NCBI GenBank assembly: GCA_006176705.1
Contig: QRFJ01000304.1
Coordinates: 989,342-1,053,341, forward strand
DNA length: 64,000 nt
From: Cocos nucifera
Taxonomy: Eukaryota; Streptophyta; Magnoliopsida; Arecales; Arecaceae
Direction of reading: 5' to 3'
Position numbers and translations under genes: made by a program. Below are positions 1 through 10,984 of the stretch, piece after piece. The notes under the pieces are model-generated. The model was not told where the DNA came from. It saw only the letters and a program-made list of their open reading frames with translations, and searched no databases. Each line of letters opens with the position of its first letter. Positions within the stretch are counted from its first letter, which is position 1.

Positions 1-760
1 TCCCCTTATCGACCCACCACGACGACCCCCCTTCTCTCCTCGGTTACTGCCCATGATGGCCTCCCCCACCGGCCCGCCATGACTGCCCCCTTCCCCTCCC
101 GATGATTGCCCGCGACGGCCTCCCCTCGCCAACCCACCGTGACGGCCCCCTTCCCCTTCTAGGCTTGCGACGCCACCACCCCTTCGGCCTCTCCTTGCCG
201 GCCTACCCGCGATGGCCCTCCTTCCCCTTCTCCTTGCCGCCACCTACCTCCGATCTCCACTGTCAGGGGAACGGGGGCGGCACGAATAGTCAGGGGACTG
301 GGGTGCGGTGTCGGAGGTGCAGAGTAGCGACCAGGGGGTGTGGTGCCGGAGGCATGGAGCAGCGACTAGGGGATGGTGCAAGCGGCCAGGGGACGATATG
401 GGTGGCCTGGTGGCCAACGGTGGTGCGAGTGGCTAGGGGTAGGGCAGGCGGTCAGAGGTGGTGCGGGTGGCTAGGAGGCAGTGCGATCGATGCGGGTGGT
501 TGGCGGGTAGGGCGGGTGGCTAGGGGGCGGTGCGGGTGGCCAGGGGGCAGTGCAGGCGGTGTGGCGGTCGGAGGCAGCATGGGTGGTGCGGGTGGCCGGG
601 GGGAGGGGCTAGCGGTTGGGGCGGTATGGGTGGCTCGGGGGCAGCGCATGCAGTCGGCAGTTGGCCAAGGGGCAGCGTAGAGGGTGGGATCCAAGGGACC
701 GGATGGTAGCGATGCTGGCGGATGAGGGCGGCGAGGGAGGATTCCGCTGAAGACGTATGG
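1..760. other. GC-rich low-complexity block, interior of CactaL
   Basis: Very GC-rich sequence unlike the AT-rich DNA that follows. Positions 1-255 are C-rich on the plus strand, with repeated blocks resembling GACGGCC and CCCCTTCCCC. From about 260 the bias flips and the plus strand becomes G-rich, built of degenerate units of about 20-30 bases around GGTGGCTAGGGG and GCGGTGCGGGTGG. Open frames on both strands (102-680 plus, 452-694 minus) are a by-product of the composition: they encode only Gly/Arg/Trp or Pro/Thr/Ala-rich strings with no domain. A comparable C/T-rich block lies inside the other CACTA element (20680-21310), so I infer both are internal CACTA filler sequence. Origin from a captured gene fragment is possible but not shown. 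Confidence 0.45.
505..527 (+). other. G-quadruplex motif
   Basis: Four runs of at least three G separated by loops of 2 (TA), 1 (C) and 6 bases, which fits the canonical G4 pattern. It lies in the G-rich half of the 1-760 block. This is a sequence-pattern call only. Confidence 0.6.
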
Positions 761-899
761 GAGGAGGATGGAAAAAAAGTAATAACTAAAATATTAAAAA
801 TAAAATATTAAGAAATTATTTAAAAATATTAATAATTATTATTTTATAAAAAATAAAATACATAGAAAAATAAAAATAATATAAATTTAAAATATAAAA

Positions 900-1425
900 A
901 GTTAGCGATCGATTTTATGAATGATTTTTTTAAAAAAATATCTTTCAAAAAATTTATGATCGAATTTTTGATTGATTATTATTTAAATTTTTAGTTTAAT
1001 AGTTTTTCAATAATTTAGCGATCAATTTTTTAAAAAAATATTTTTCAAAAAATTTATGACCAAATTTTTAAATGATTATTATTTAAATTTTTAGTTTAAT
1101 ATTTTTTAATTAATTTAGCGATCGATTTTATGATTTATTTTTTTGAAAAAATATTTTTTTAAAAATTTGTAATCAAATTTTCAATCAATTCTTATTTAAA
1201 TTTTTTGTTTAATATTTTTTTAATTAATTTAACGATCGACTTTGCATCAATTTTTTTAAAAAAAATATTTTTCAAAAAATTATGATCGAATTTTTGATTG
1301 ATTCTTATTTAAATTTTTAGTTTAATATTTTTTTTAATTAATTTTATGATCGATTTTATGATTAATTTTTTTTTAAAAAATATTTTTTAAAAAATTTATG
1401 ATCAAATTTTTGATCAATTTAAAAT
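900..1425. repeat. AT-rich tandem repeat, about 110-bp unit, five copies
   Basis: Five degenerate head-to-tail units start with variants of TAGCGATCGATTTTAT near 902, 1016, 1117, 1230 and 1345. Each continues through an A/T-rich run and a second core resembling TATGATCGAATTTTTGAT. The same GATCGATTTT core fills 10700-10984, next to a CACTA terminus, so these are best read as subterminal or internal repeats of CactaL left on the other side of the GypA insertion. Confidence 0.7.
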
Positions 1426-1470
1426 TTTAAAAAATTATAAAATTTTCTTTTTAGAAATTAGAAACCATTT

Positions 1471-2857
1471 TGATGTGGGATAGGCTAAAAAAAAAGAAAA
1501 AAAAAATCAAACTTCCTTCCATTCATCAATAACAAATCACGTTCAGTCGTGATACATTATTCTCAAGACAGACAGTATAGTTGCCTATACTCTGCTTAGG
1601 AGGCATGACTGATTGACACGAAACCAAAGCATGATCAATCTAAATGATGCTGATGAATACCATTTTAGAGATCAGTAAACAACTAGCAATAATAAAATAA
1701 ATAGACAGATAGCAGAAATTAAACATGCTCATGAATAATTGCAAAAAGAAAAATATAAATGGAATGAAGGATAGCAAGAAATTAAGCCTACAAGAAAATC
1801 CAAAAAAAAGATAAAAAGAATCCAAATTATGGTAGTTAAGAAATTAAGCTGATTATGGCTCTTAATCTTTTAACCAAGCAGATCTATCAATAAAGAACTG
1901 GTTCTTTACCAACATCGGATCTAAAAAAAAATAAAAATCAAAGATCAGTTGAGAAGAAACGAAGGTCCTTATCAATATTTGATCTGTAGAATAATAGATC
2001 ACTCTTTCTCTCTCTACATGATAGATGAAAATCTTGGAGAAGATAGATCTTATTTTGGTGGAATAGGCTTGTGTAGTTAGATGGTGAAGACGAATCGGGA
2101 TCGTAGAAATACTGAATTTTAAGAAAATGAAGGTTTAAGAGATAGAAAAAGGTGGGCCTCACACCCTCCCCTCATGGGGTGATTTTAGATCTCACACCCT
2201 CTCCCTCTCGGAGCAACCAACATAAGTGTTTATAGAAATTATAAAGTGATTCATTCATTCATTATCTCATTCATGAAAGATACATGGATTTATATAGGAT
2301 CCTAGGGATCCTATTTCTTTAGGAATCCTATTTTCTTTACAAGAAAAAAATCAATCCTTCCAATAAAAAAGTAAAACATTATGTATGATTTCCAAATACA
2401 ATAATATTTCATATCTATCTTTTATGGAGCCATAGAGAATAAATCAATCTTTTAACAAAATAAGTAACAAATCAAAAACTCTTAAGGAATCCTAGGAAAG
2501 AAAAGGAACTCCATGTGGGTGCTTGATGCCTGGCACAACTTGGCATGAGGATCCTTGGGCATGGCACATGCTGGCATGTGTATTTCCTCCCCGAACGTGT
2601 AGAGGGTGGTGGCTCCAAAGATAATGTGGACTAAGCTTGCTTCTTTATGATGGTCTCTTTCCAAATAAGGCTCAATCCAAAATAAATCCAAGTATGGTCC
2701 TATGGACCCAAAACTAAATGCATCAAAAGAACTAATTGATTAAATCAAAAGGACTGAAACAAAATAACTGAAGTAGAGTTATTCTGATATGGTTTCTTCA
2801 ATCCAAATTGAATCTAAATTATGTTGCCGACTTCTGGTGGCTCTGGTGTTTGCACCA
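1471..2857 (-). repeat. GypA 3' LTR (left copy)
   Basis: Matches 9281-10659 along its whole length with scattered substitutions. Terminal TG...CA is present on the plus strand. The short minus-strand open frames at 1938-2162 and 2482-2691 recur in the other LTR and have no recognisable domain, so they are not called genes. A TATA-like stretch lies at 2288-2296. Confidence 0.9.
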
Positions 2858-2881
2858 ATTCTCTCAGGGTGGAGAGAACTC
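2858..2881 (-). other. GypA polypurine tract region
   Basis: The minus strand immediately upstream of the 3' LTR is purine-rich (GAGAGAAT just before TGGTGC). This is where plus-strand DNA synthesis would be primed. It is short and interrupted by pyrimidines, so the call is positional. Confidence 0.4.
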
Positions 2882-2989
2882 GATCCTATCGAGTGGGGGT
2901 CGATTATGCTCTAGTGATGCTCAAGCAAATCGAGATCAATACGCTGCAGCTCTTCTCGAGTGATCTAGGTATCCTCGGACTTCGGTCGA

Positions 2990-4714
2990 CCTCACCATTT
3001 AACTAAGTACCATCGATACACTCGACTCCGAGTGAAGATGATCTGCTCATCCAAAATTTTCTCAATCTGATCATGCTTTGACATTTTGGCTGGTGGACAC
3101 TCAGGAATAGGCTCTCTCTCAAAGGTTGGTTTAGGCTCAAATGGCTCACTAGGTATCTAAGTTGGCTCTTTATAGACGACGAGATCTGTAACATTAAAAG
3201 TAGAGCTAATCCCAAAATCAGAAGATAAGTCCACGACATACGCATTTAGTCTAATCTTTTTTAAAATCTAAAATGGACCTGCTCCTCGAGCATGTAACTT
3301 GTTGACGATTCTTGGTGGAAATCGTTCAGGCCTCCTTCGAACAATCACATAGTCTCCTTCCGCAAACTCTTGGGCATGTCGATGAGAATTTGCATTCTGT
3401 TTATAAACCTTATTACTAATACTAATTTTTTTACTGATCTTTTTATGTAAACTCTTGACATACTGTACAAATGACTCTGTAGATTTAGAAATTCTAGCAT
3501 GCATGGGCAGTGGGATAAGATCTATTGGTTTTCTAGGTTGAATCCATAAACTACTTCAAAAGGACTCATGCCAATAGACCTATTAATAGAGCTATTATAT
3601 GCAAATTTAGCTCGGGGCAATAAAAGATCCCAGTTCTCTATATGTTCTCCAATCAAGCAATACAATAAATTTCTAAGACTCCTATTTACCACTTCAGTCT
3701 GACCAACTATTTGTGGGTTTTGTGGGTGAAAGGCAGAAAAAAATTTTAATTTTGTGCCTAGAAGGTACCGTAGGTTTTTTCAAAAGTAGCTTATGAATCT
3801 AACATCCCTATCAGATATAATGATTTTGGATAATCTATGCAATTTAACAATCTCATCAAAATATATTCTTGCAACTTTCGAAGTGTCCGACATTTGACAA
3901 TAGGGTAAAAAATGGATCATTTTTGAAAACCTATCTATAGCCATTAGAACTGAATTATGCTTCCTAACTGTCTTAGGTAAACCTAAAACAAAATCCATGC
4001 TAACATCTTGCCAAGGACAGTCTGATACAGGTAAGGATGTGTATAGGCATGTGTTCTATTTTCTTTGTTTGGCCACGGCACACGTTCTACATTGGACAAC
4101 AATTCGAGCGACATCTCTTTTCAAGCTTGGCCAAAAGAACTGAACTTCTACTAACTCTATGTTTTATTCCTACCAAAGTGTCCAGCTAATCCTCCAGTGT
4201 GTAGTTTCCAAACTAGAAAATCTCTTAAAGATGTATGAGGAACACACAACCGAGCTCCTCTAAATAAGTAACCATCCTGAAGGGTATATTCACTGTATTC
4301 TCTAGATGATCCTTTTCATAAAATGATAAGTATGCTGCCAAAATCTGGATACTCCTCATAATTTTCTTTAATCTTATCAAAATCAATAACCTCTAACTAA
4401 CGGTGGACAATAAAGTATGATGATGATTTAGGGCATCAGCAGCGCGATTCTCTACACCCACATGGTGTTTCAAAATAAAAGTATAGGCTTGCAAAAACTC
4501 GACCCACCTATCATGTCTATGATTCAGTTTCTTTTGAAAATTTAGAAATTGGAGGGCTTCATGATCTGAGTATAAAATAAATTCTTACGATAGTAGGTAA
4601 TGTCTCCAGTATCTTAAGGCTTGGATTATCACATAAAATTTCTTATCGTAGATAGAATACTTTAGTTTAGAATCGTTAAGTTTCTCACTAAAATATGCTA
4701 TTGAATGGCAATAC
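2990..4714 (-). pseudogene. GypA RNase H end, integrase and chromodomain-like tail
   Basis: Reading leftward on the minus strand: RNase H end (SIAYFSEKLNDSKLKYS near 4700), integrase zinc-binding region (about 4270-4050), and integrase core with MDFVLGLPKT, AIDRFSKM (first Asp) and ISDRDVRF (second Asp) at 3780-3998. The catalytic Glu region TEVVNRSLRNLL lies near 3690. A GPY/F-like module ends in GAGPF near 3270. The chromodomain-like tail is at about 3060-2900 (YRWYLVKW, then GRPKSEDT, then ITREELQRIDLDLLEHH). Chromodomains steer integration to marked chromatin. Multiple frameshifts and stops, including stops at tail positions where related tails have Trp, break the frame. Confidence 0.85.
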
Positions 4715-6319
4715 TGATAAATATCGTAAATTCACTAATAAAAATATTAATTTATTAATTAATTTATATTAATTTTTAAGAATTAATGATCAATTTATAT
4801 ATAATTTTTGAAAAATTTATATTTTTATTAATTAAAAAATTAATTAAAAAATTAATTAAAAAATAATAAAATTAAAAAATAAAATTTTATTATTAATGGA
4901 AAGAACTCTTTTTTTTGATCATAATGAAATAAGTTTGAAGCAAAACAGAGTTAAAACAAAGAAGATATGAATTTCTAAAGAAATAAAATAAATAAAATTT
5001 AAATAAAAAAGAAAATGGCTCAGCCGGCTCCGCAAGCTAAGCCACTAAGCCAAGCCAAGCCATCAAAGCTGACTCAACCATTGAAGCCATCAGCCGGTCT
5101 ACGATCCAGATGTGGACCGCCAGCTTAGCAGAAATCGATGAATCACAGCGCAACATGTGGTGAACCTAGATCCTTAAAGGGTCAATAGAAATCCATTGCG
5201 GCTCACAGGATATTTTGGACTTTTCACTCGGCAATAGAAGGCGCTGATTGGTTGCGGTGTGCGGTGTGGTTGATCCATGCGGTCTATGGGAACAGTAATT
5301 ATGCGATCGGATGGCTGCGGTTGATTGCGGTCAAGATCAGACGGCGATGGTTATTTTCGGGTTTGATTCAAATTCTATCAGTGATCTGGTGCAATCCAAT
5401 GGCCAGAAAACCAATTGATGAAGATCCAATGGCTCAAAATGCTCTCGACAGTGATCAGGACTCCTGACATGCGATCAGTGGCTAGATTTCCTCCATCAAG
5501 GTGCGATCGGATGGCTAGAATTTAATCCGACCTGATCTAGGCCGATACACGTCCGATTTTGATGATTTTTAGTATGTTGAATTTCTATGGACGGCCAGAT
5601 TTAATCCAGAGTAGCAAAATTCATTCAGAACTCCTTTTAATCCAATTTTTACTTAGATTTCTTGATATTTTGATGATCAAAGAGCTTCTTAGTCCCACAT
5701 TGCCCAGAAGAAAACTTTCCAACCCTCCTAGCTCTATAAAAAGGACCACAGGCCTCCAAAAATCAATATCTTCGATCAAGGTGAAGCCTTAGTACAGGGT
5801 GAAGCCAGGTTTTGGGTTAATAGCTGCTTTAAGACAACTGGTGTCAAGAGAAAAAGCTAGGCTTCTACACCATGTTTCCACCAATGCCGATCTAAGATCA
5901 GAGATTAACCTATTTTATTTTTTTTTATGTATTTAAATTATAAACTTTTTAATACAATATTTATTTTTATGCTCTTTAATTTCATGCTCTTTATTTTTAT
6001 TATAATTTAATTTCTATATTTTAATTATTATTTTTTATTTTATTATAAGTAGATGCTAGGATCTAACTAGTAGATCTTAGTACCAAGTTTAAATTTCCGC
6101 ATCTTTTAATTTTTATTTTTTTATTTTTTGACTTCACTCCTAATCCCAAAACTCTTCTCTTTTTTTTTTTTTATAAAATTAAAGATTTTAAATCTAAAAA
6201 TACTACCTTCTCTGTGGATTCGACCTGACTCACTACTATCTACATATTTTTAATTATTTTAAGAAGTTGGATTAAACTGATAAACACGGTGTCTTAATAA
6301 CAGCATCACGTTCCTATCA
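4715..6319 (+). mobile_element. Solo LTR of the TRG1 family, inside GypA pol
   Basis: A 1605-bp block beginning TGATAAAT and ending CCTATCA matches both LTRs of TRG1 (33434-35014 and 39236-40839) end to end, with no internal sequence attached. It splits the RNase H region of GypA. The flanks AATAC (4710-4714) and GACAC (6320-6324) agree except for two transitions, consistent with a decayed 5-bp target duplication. Solo LTRs arise by recombination between the two LTRs of a full element. The short open frames at 5252-5467 and 5559-5792 lie within the LTR and have no recognisable domain. Confidence 0.9.
5735..5742 (+). promoter_or_regulatory. TATA box of solo LTR
   Basis: CTCTATAAAAAGG context, identical in the two TRG1 LTRs (34426-34433, 40250-40257). 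It is the best candidate core promoter of this LTR family. Confidence 0.6.
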
Positions 6320-7290
6320 GACACGACCAATCCCAACTCCTGATGCATCGCATGCTACTTCAAAAATCTTGAAAAAAGCAGGTAAATATAGGACTGGGGC
6401 ATGGGTCATTTTGTCCTTAATATTTAGGAAGGCTCTATTGGCTGCCTTAGTCCATTCAAAATCTTTCTTTCTAATACAGTCAGTGATGGAAGCGGCTATG
6501 GTGCTAAACCCTTTTATGAACCTATGATAAAAGATTGCTAATCCATGAAAACTTCACACATCATGCACACTCTTGGGTACCGGCTACTCAGCTATTGCTT
6601 TGATCTTTTCAGGGTTGGCAGACACACCATCAAGGATAACAATAAAACCTAAGAAGTTAACACGGTCCATCATGAAATCATATTTCTTAGGATTGGCATA
6701 CAGACATTTTATTCTAAGAACTTGGCAGACTTTTTGGAGATGATCTAGATGGTCCTCCCTAGTTCGACTATAGATCAAAATGTCATCAAAGTACACGACT
6801 ACAAACACTCCTATAAATGGTCGTAGTGCTTGGATCATCAATCTCATGAAAGTACTAGGGGTATTAGTAATCCAAATGGCATCACCATCTACTCATATAA
6901 ACCATCTTTCATCTTAAAAGCAGTTTTCCACTCATCTTCCGATCTAATTCTTACTTGATGGTAACCACTCTTTTGATCAATCTTAGAGAAAATAGTGGCT
7001 TCGACCATCATATCTAGCATGCCATCAAACTTAGAAATGGAAAAATGGTACTTAATGGTAATCTTGTTAATGGCATGACTATCTATGCACATTCTTCATG
7101 TTCCATCCTTCTTTGGAGTCAATAGTGCGAAAACTGCACAAGGACTTAAACTCTCTCTCATGAATTCTTTTTTCATCAGCTCTCCAACTTGCCTTTGTAG
7201 GTCAGCATGCTTAGTGGGGTTCAACCTATCATGGGGCAAATCGGATAGGGTAGATCCATGTACCAAATCAATAGTATGCTGAATGTTTCT
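6320..7290 (-). pseudogene. GypA reverse transcriptase and start of RNase H
   Basis: Frames at 6889-7092 and 6584-6847 give the conserved gypsy RT blocks: MCIDSHAINKITIKYHF, then FSKIDQKSGYHQVRI, then the catalytic box VYFDDILIYS, then FLGFIV. The YFDD aspartates are intact. A stop and a frameshift between the two frames break the thumb region. Toward 6320 the sequence runs into RNase H (VACDASGVGIG), where the solo LTR interrupts it. The domain would copy element RNA into DNA. Confidence 0.85.
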
Positions 7291-7599
7291 CTTGGGTGAT
7301 TAGTGATCTAGGAGATCCTCAGAAAAGACATCATAAAATTCACTAAGAAGGCTAACTACTTTTTTGAGATGATCTATCTTAGGATCCTCATGAACTTCTC
7401 TCATAGCAAGCATCCAATCTGATGATCCTTTACTCATGGTCATCTCTAATTTCTTAGCATCTATCAGATGGAGGCTTTTTTTTTTTGATATTTTCTTTTG
7501 GTCCATCGCCTATCTTTCTTTTGGTAGCCTTAGGTGGGGAAGGATTGATCGTGATCTTCTTATCCTTATGAGTGAAACTATAGGAGTTGGTTCGGCTAT

Positions 7600-7890
7600 A
7601 AATCGTAACATTATTATCAAACAGTCAAGGTCGACCTAATATGATACTTCTGACTTCCATGGGTAAGACATTGCACCAAATATGATCCTGATAAGAATGG
7701 AGCTGGATGGAAACATGGTATCTAAGTTTGATGGAAATAGAGGAGGAATCTATCCAAGACACACGGTATGGACTGGGATGATCTATAAAAGCTAATCTTA
7801 ATCGCTTAACCATGTCAGTGGAGATGGCGTTGATACAACTATCGCTATCAATGATCATCTTATAAATTTTATCACTAAATTTTATGAACG
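7600..7890 (-). pseudogene. GypA protease domain
   Basis: Minus-strand frame of 77 codons at 7625-7858 with the aspartic-protease motif as MIIDSDSCINAIS and the terminal ILGRP (flap-end) motif. In related chromoviruses the active site reads D-G-G-S-C; here the two glycines are S and D, so activity is doubtful. It lies between the gag zinc knuckle and the reverse transcriptase, the usual gypsy order. Confidence 0.75.
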
Positions 7891-8089
7891 TATAAAAAAT
7901 AGAGGTCCTACGCTAGTCTTCACTCTTCTTAGTCTGTGCTAGAACATACCCAACGACTCCAAGCCTAAGATCTGATTTCGATGCAACAAAACTTAGGATA
8001 TCCTGAGTACTCTCAAACTGCTCAGCTAAGTCTATATCAGCTTCATAAACTTTTTTCTTAATATTTTCTAGAGTTTTCTCTTCTAATTC

Positions 8090-9068
8090 TTCTATAAATA
8101 AAGATCGGTTGGGGCATTTTGCAGCAAAATGACCGTAACCATGGCACTCGAAGTAGTGGAATCGAGAACTACTTTTCTTAGATAACTCTCCTACAACTCT
8201 TTTTTTCTTTATCTTCTTTTCTCATAATAGAATTTGTAGGTGGAGGTCCATTACTAGGAGCCTGGGTAGTAGTGGGTCTCGATCCAGAAGGGGTTACTCG
8301 GCTAGGTTCAAGACGATGGTTAATTGAATATCTAAAGAATCTCTCAAAGTATAGGGCAAGTTGATAAGCTTGTTTTAACGTGGTTACCTCTCGCAAAAAG
8401 AGCTCACCCTGGATATTCTCTCGTAATTCAGCTCTAAATCTAGACAAGGTAACAACCCTATCTTCGGTTACTCCACATCTCATGAGGTACTCATTAAATC
8501 TCATGATGTACTCTATGACTGATCTATTTTTTTGAGTAAGTCTCTGCCACTGATCTAAAAGTCTTTATTGGTAGGAGGTGGAGAGGTATTTTTCTTTGAG
8601 TTTTTTCTTCATTTCATCCCAAGTTTCTATCGAATCTTGTCTTTTCTATTTGAGAAGACGTTCAACATTTTTTTAATAAAGTCGGACTTGCCTAACCAAC
8701 TTCATCCTAGCAAACCTAACTCTCCTTGCTTTAGACATTTTGTACCATCTAAAATAGTGGTCCATGCTCGATTTTTAATCTAGATACTCTCTTGAATCTA
8801 GACAACCATCAAAATTTGGAGCTTTGATCTTCACATTCCTAAGGACATGCTCATCCTGGTCGAACTGGTTATGATGGGGGCATGCTACTATAGGTTGATC
8901 TAGATCGAAGTTTCTTCCTATAGGTAGTTGGGGAGACTCAGATTCAGATTATCTTTGCCTAGCTTCTTCTAGTACTGTTATTCTTTCACTCATGGTTTTC
9001 ATAAAATCTTTCATGTCATCAAACTTCTCAGTCAGGACATTAATGATGGCTGCTGTATTGGAATCCAT
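8090..9068 (-). pseudogene. GypA gag (broken)
   Basis: Starts at a minus-strand ATG at 9068 (MDSNTAAIINVLTEKFDD) and encodes the capsid/nucleocapsid precursor of a chromovirus. A retrotransposon-gag core is readable at 8178-8504 (SRFRAELREN, then the LYFERFF segment). A zinc knuckle follows near 8100-8160 as FECHGYGHFAAKC. There the first cysteine of the CX2CX4HX4C pattern has become tyrosine. Several in-frame stops and at least two frameshifts interrupt it. Gag would package the RNA in cytoplasmic particles; this copy cannot make a full product. Confidence 0.8.
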
Positions 9069-9265
9069 TTTGGTACTGGATGGAAAAGTAGGATGTTGGT
9101 ATTGGGTACCTGATCTAGTGGTCATGTAAGTCTAGGATGCAGAAATAAGATGCAATAAGAAAGAATAAAAAATGCTGGAAAGTAAATTATGAAATTTAAA
9201 ATATGAAAATTTAACTTGCAAAAATTTTAAATTATAGAATTTAAACTAAAGCCCTAACCAATCTA

Positions 9266-9278
9266 GCTCTGATACTAA
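9266..9278 (-). other. GypA primer-binding site, tRNA-Met type
   Basis: Minus strand reads TAGTATCAGAGC directly inside the 5' LTR. It is a one-mismatch version of TGGTATCAGAGC, which pairs with the 3' end of plant initiator tRNA-Met. It fixes the orientation of the element. Confidence 0.75.
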
Positions 9279-9280
9279 AT

Positions 9281-10659
9281 TGATGCGGGATAACCTAAAA
9301 AAAAAAGAAAAGATTAAGCTTTCTTCTATTCATCAATAATAAATCACGTCCAGTCATGGCATATTATTTTTAGGATAGACAATATAGTTGCCTATACTCT
9401 ACTCAAGAGGCATGACTGATTGACACGGGACCAAAGCATGATCAATCTAAATGGTGCTGATGAATGCCATTGTAGAGATCAGTAAACAACTAGCAATAAT
9501 AAAGTAAAGAGATGATAACATAAATTAAACATACTCATGAATAATTGCAAAAAAAAATATAAATGGAATGAAGGATAGCAAGAAATAAGCCTGTAATAAA
9601 ATTCAAAAAAAAAAGAAAGAAGAATTTGGATCGTGGTAGTTAAGAAACTATCATGATTATCTTAAACTTTTAACCAAGTAGATCTATCGATAAAGAACTG
9701 AGTCTTTACCAACATCAGATCTAAAAAAAAATGTAAAAATCAAAGATCAGTTGAGAAGGAACGAAGGTCCTTGTCAATGTTTAATTTATAAAATAATAGA
9801 TCACTCTTTCTCTCTCTACATGATAGATGAAAATCTTGGAGGAGATAGATCTTCTTTTGGTGGAATAGGCTTGTGTTGGTAGATGGCAAAGATGAATCAG
9901 GATCGTAGGAACACTGAATCTCAGAAAAATGAAGGTTAAAGAGATAGAAAAAAGTGGGCCTCACACCCTCTTCTCGTGGGTCGATTTTGGGTCTCACACC
10001 CTCTTCCTCTCGGAGTGACCAACACAAGTATTTATGAAAATTGTAAAGTGATTCATTCATTCATTGTCTCATTCATGAAAAATATATGGGTTTATATAAG
10101 ATCCTAGGGGTCCTATTTCTTTAGGAATCTTATTTTTTTTATAAGAAAAAAATCAACCCTCCCAACAAAAAAATAAAATATTATGTATGATTTTGAAATA
10201 CAATCATATATCATATCTATCTTTTATGGAGCCATAAGAAAAAAATCAGTCTTTTAATAAAATAAGTAAAAAATCAAAAACTCTTAAGGAATCCTAGGAA
10301 AGAAAAGAAACTCCATATGGATGCTTGATGTCTGGCACAACTTGGCATGAGGATCCTTAGGCATGGCACATGCTGGCGTATGTATTTTCTCCCTAGACGT
10401 GTGGAGGGTGGTGGCTCCAAAGATGACATAGACTAAGCTTGCTTCTTTATGATGGTCTCTTTTCAAATAAGGCTCAATCCAAAATAAACCCAAGTATGGT
10501 TTTATGGATCCAAAACTAAATGCATTAAAAGAACTAATTGATTAAATCAAAAGGACTGAAACAAAATAACTGAAGTAGAGTTATTCTGATATGGCTTCTT
10601 CAATCTAAATAAAATCTAAATTATGTTACCAACTTCTGATGGCTCTGATGTCCGCACCA
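9281..10659 (-). repeat. GypA 5' LTR (right copy)
   Basis: Direct repeat of 1471-2857. On the minus strand it precedes the primer-binding site at 9266-9278 and so is the 5' LTR, the one that would drive transcription of the element. Confidence 0.9.
10091..10099 (-). promoter_or_regulatory. TATA-like box in GypA 5' LTR
   Basis: Minus strand reads TTATATAAA, conserved at the equivalent place in the other LTR (2288-2296). It lies where the U3/R boundary of an LTR would be expected. Promoter role is inferred. Confidence 0.45.
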
Positions 10660-10984
10660 TATATTTTTATAAATTTTAAATTTTTAAAAATTAAATTATT
10701 TATTTTTTTAATATTTTTTTTAAAACTTAGCAATCGATTTTTTGGTTGAAAAATCGATCGTAAGTTTTTAATTTTTTTAATTTTAATAATTTTTATAATT
10801 TTTTTGGTTGATAAATCGATCGCTAGATTTTGCAACCGAAAAAATCGGTTGAAAAATATTTTCAACCAGCCTTTTTGCGATAAAAAATTTTTGGTCTCAA
10901 AATTGATCGCTAAATTATTAGCGATCGATTTTTAGTTTTTAGCGATCGATTTTTTGATTGCTAAAATCCTATTTTCTTGTAGTG
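10660..10984. repeat. CactaL right subterminal repeats and terminal inverted repeat
   Basis: Contains several short palindromes built on AGCGATCGATTTTT, for example 10904-10925 where GATCGCTAA is followed four bases later by TTAGCGATC. It ends in CTTGTAGTG. These arrays are where CACTA transposase (TnpA-like) proteins bind in characterised elements. The binding role here is inferred from the family. Confidence 0.65.

Larger units (their letters stand above)
1471..10659 (-). mobile_element. GypA: Ty3/gypsy chromovirus LTR retrotransposon, degenerate
   Basis: Two direct repeats of about 1.38 kb (1471-2857 and 9281-10659) bound the element; both begin TGATG and end CACCA. Reading on the minus strand the order is 5' LTR (right), tRNA-Met-type primer site, gag, protease, reverse transcriptase, RNase H, integrase, chromodomain-like tail, 3' LTR (left). 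That order plus the chromodomain tail marks a chromovirus; the protease motif (DxxSCxN) resembles CRM or Galadriel-type elements. A solo LTR of another family interrupts it at 4715-6319. The flanks CATTT (1466-1470) and TATAT (10660-10664) match at only 3 of 5 positions, so a target duplication is weak. All coding regions carry stops and frameshifts. Confidence 0.9.
1..10984. mobile_element. CactaL: CACTA-type DNA transposon, left end off window, split by GypA
   Basis: The right terminus reads CTTGTAGTG at 10976-10984, the reverse complement of the classic plant CACTA end CACTACAAG. The DNA inside it (10660-10984) is full of GATCGATTTT and TTAGCGATC inverted motifs, typical subterminal repeats. 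The same motif fills 900-1425 on the far side of the GypA retrotransposon, so I infer one CACTA element interrupted by GypA. Beyond 10984 the copia RNase H sequence of CopA begins at once, so CactaL inserted into CopA. No transposase is visible in the part seen, and the left end and target duplication partner lie outside the window. Confidence 0.55.

Noticed and set aside
102..680. 192-codon open frame in GC-rich DNA
   Set aside because: Low-complexity Gly/Arg/Trp string made by short degenerate repeats; an equally open frame runs on the other strand and no domain is present.
1640..1825. Hydrophobic 61-codon minus frame resembling a membrane peptide
   Set aside because: Inside the GypA LTR, AT-rich, and not conserved as a frame in the partner LTR.
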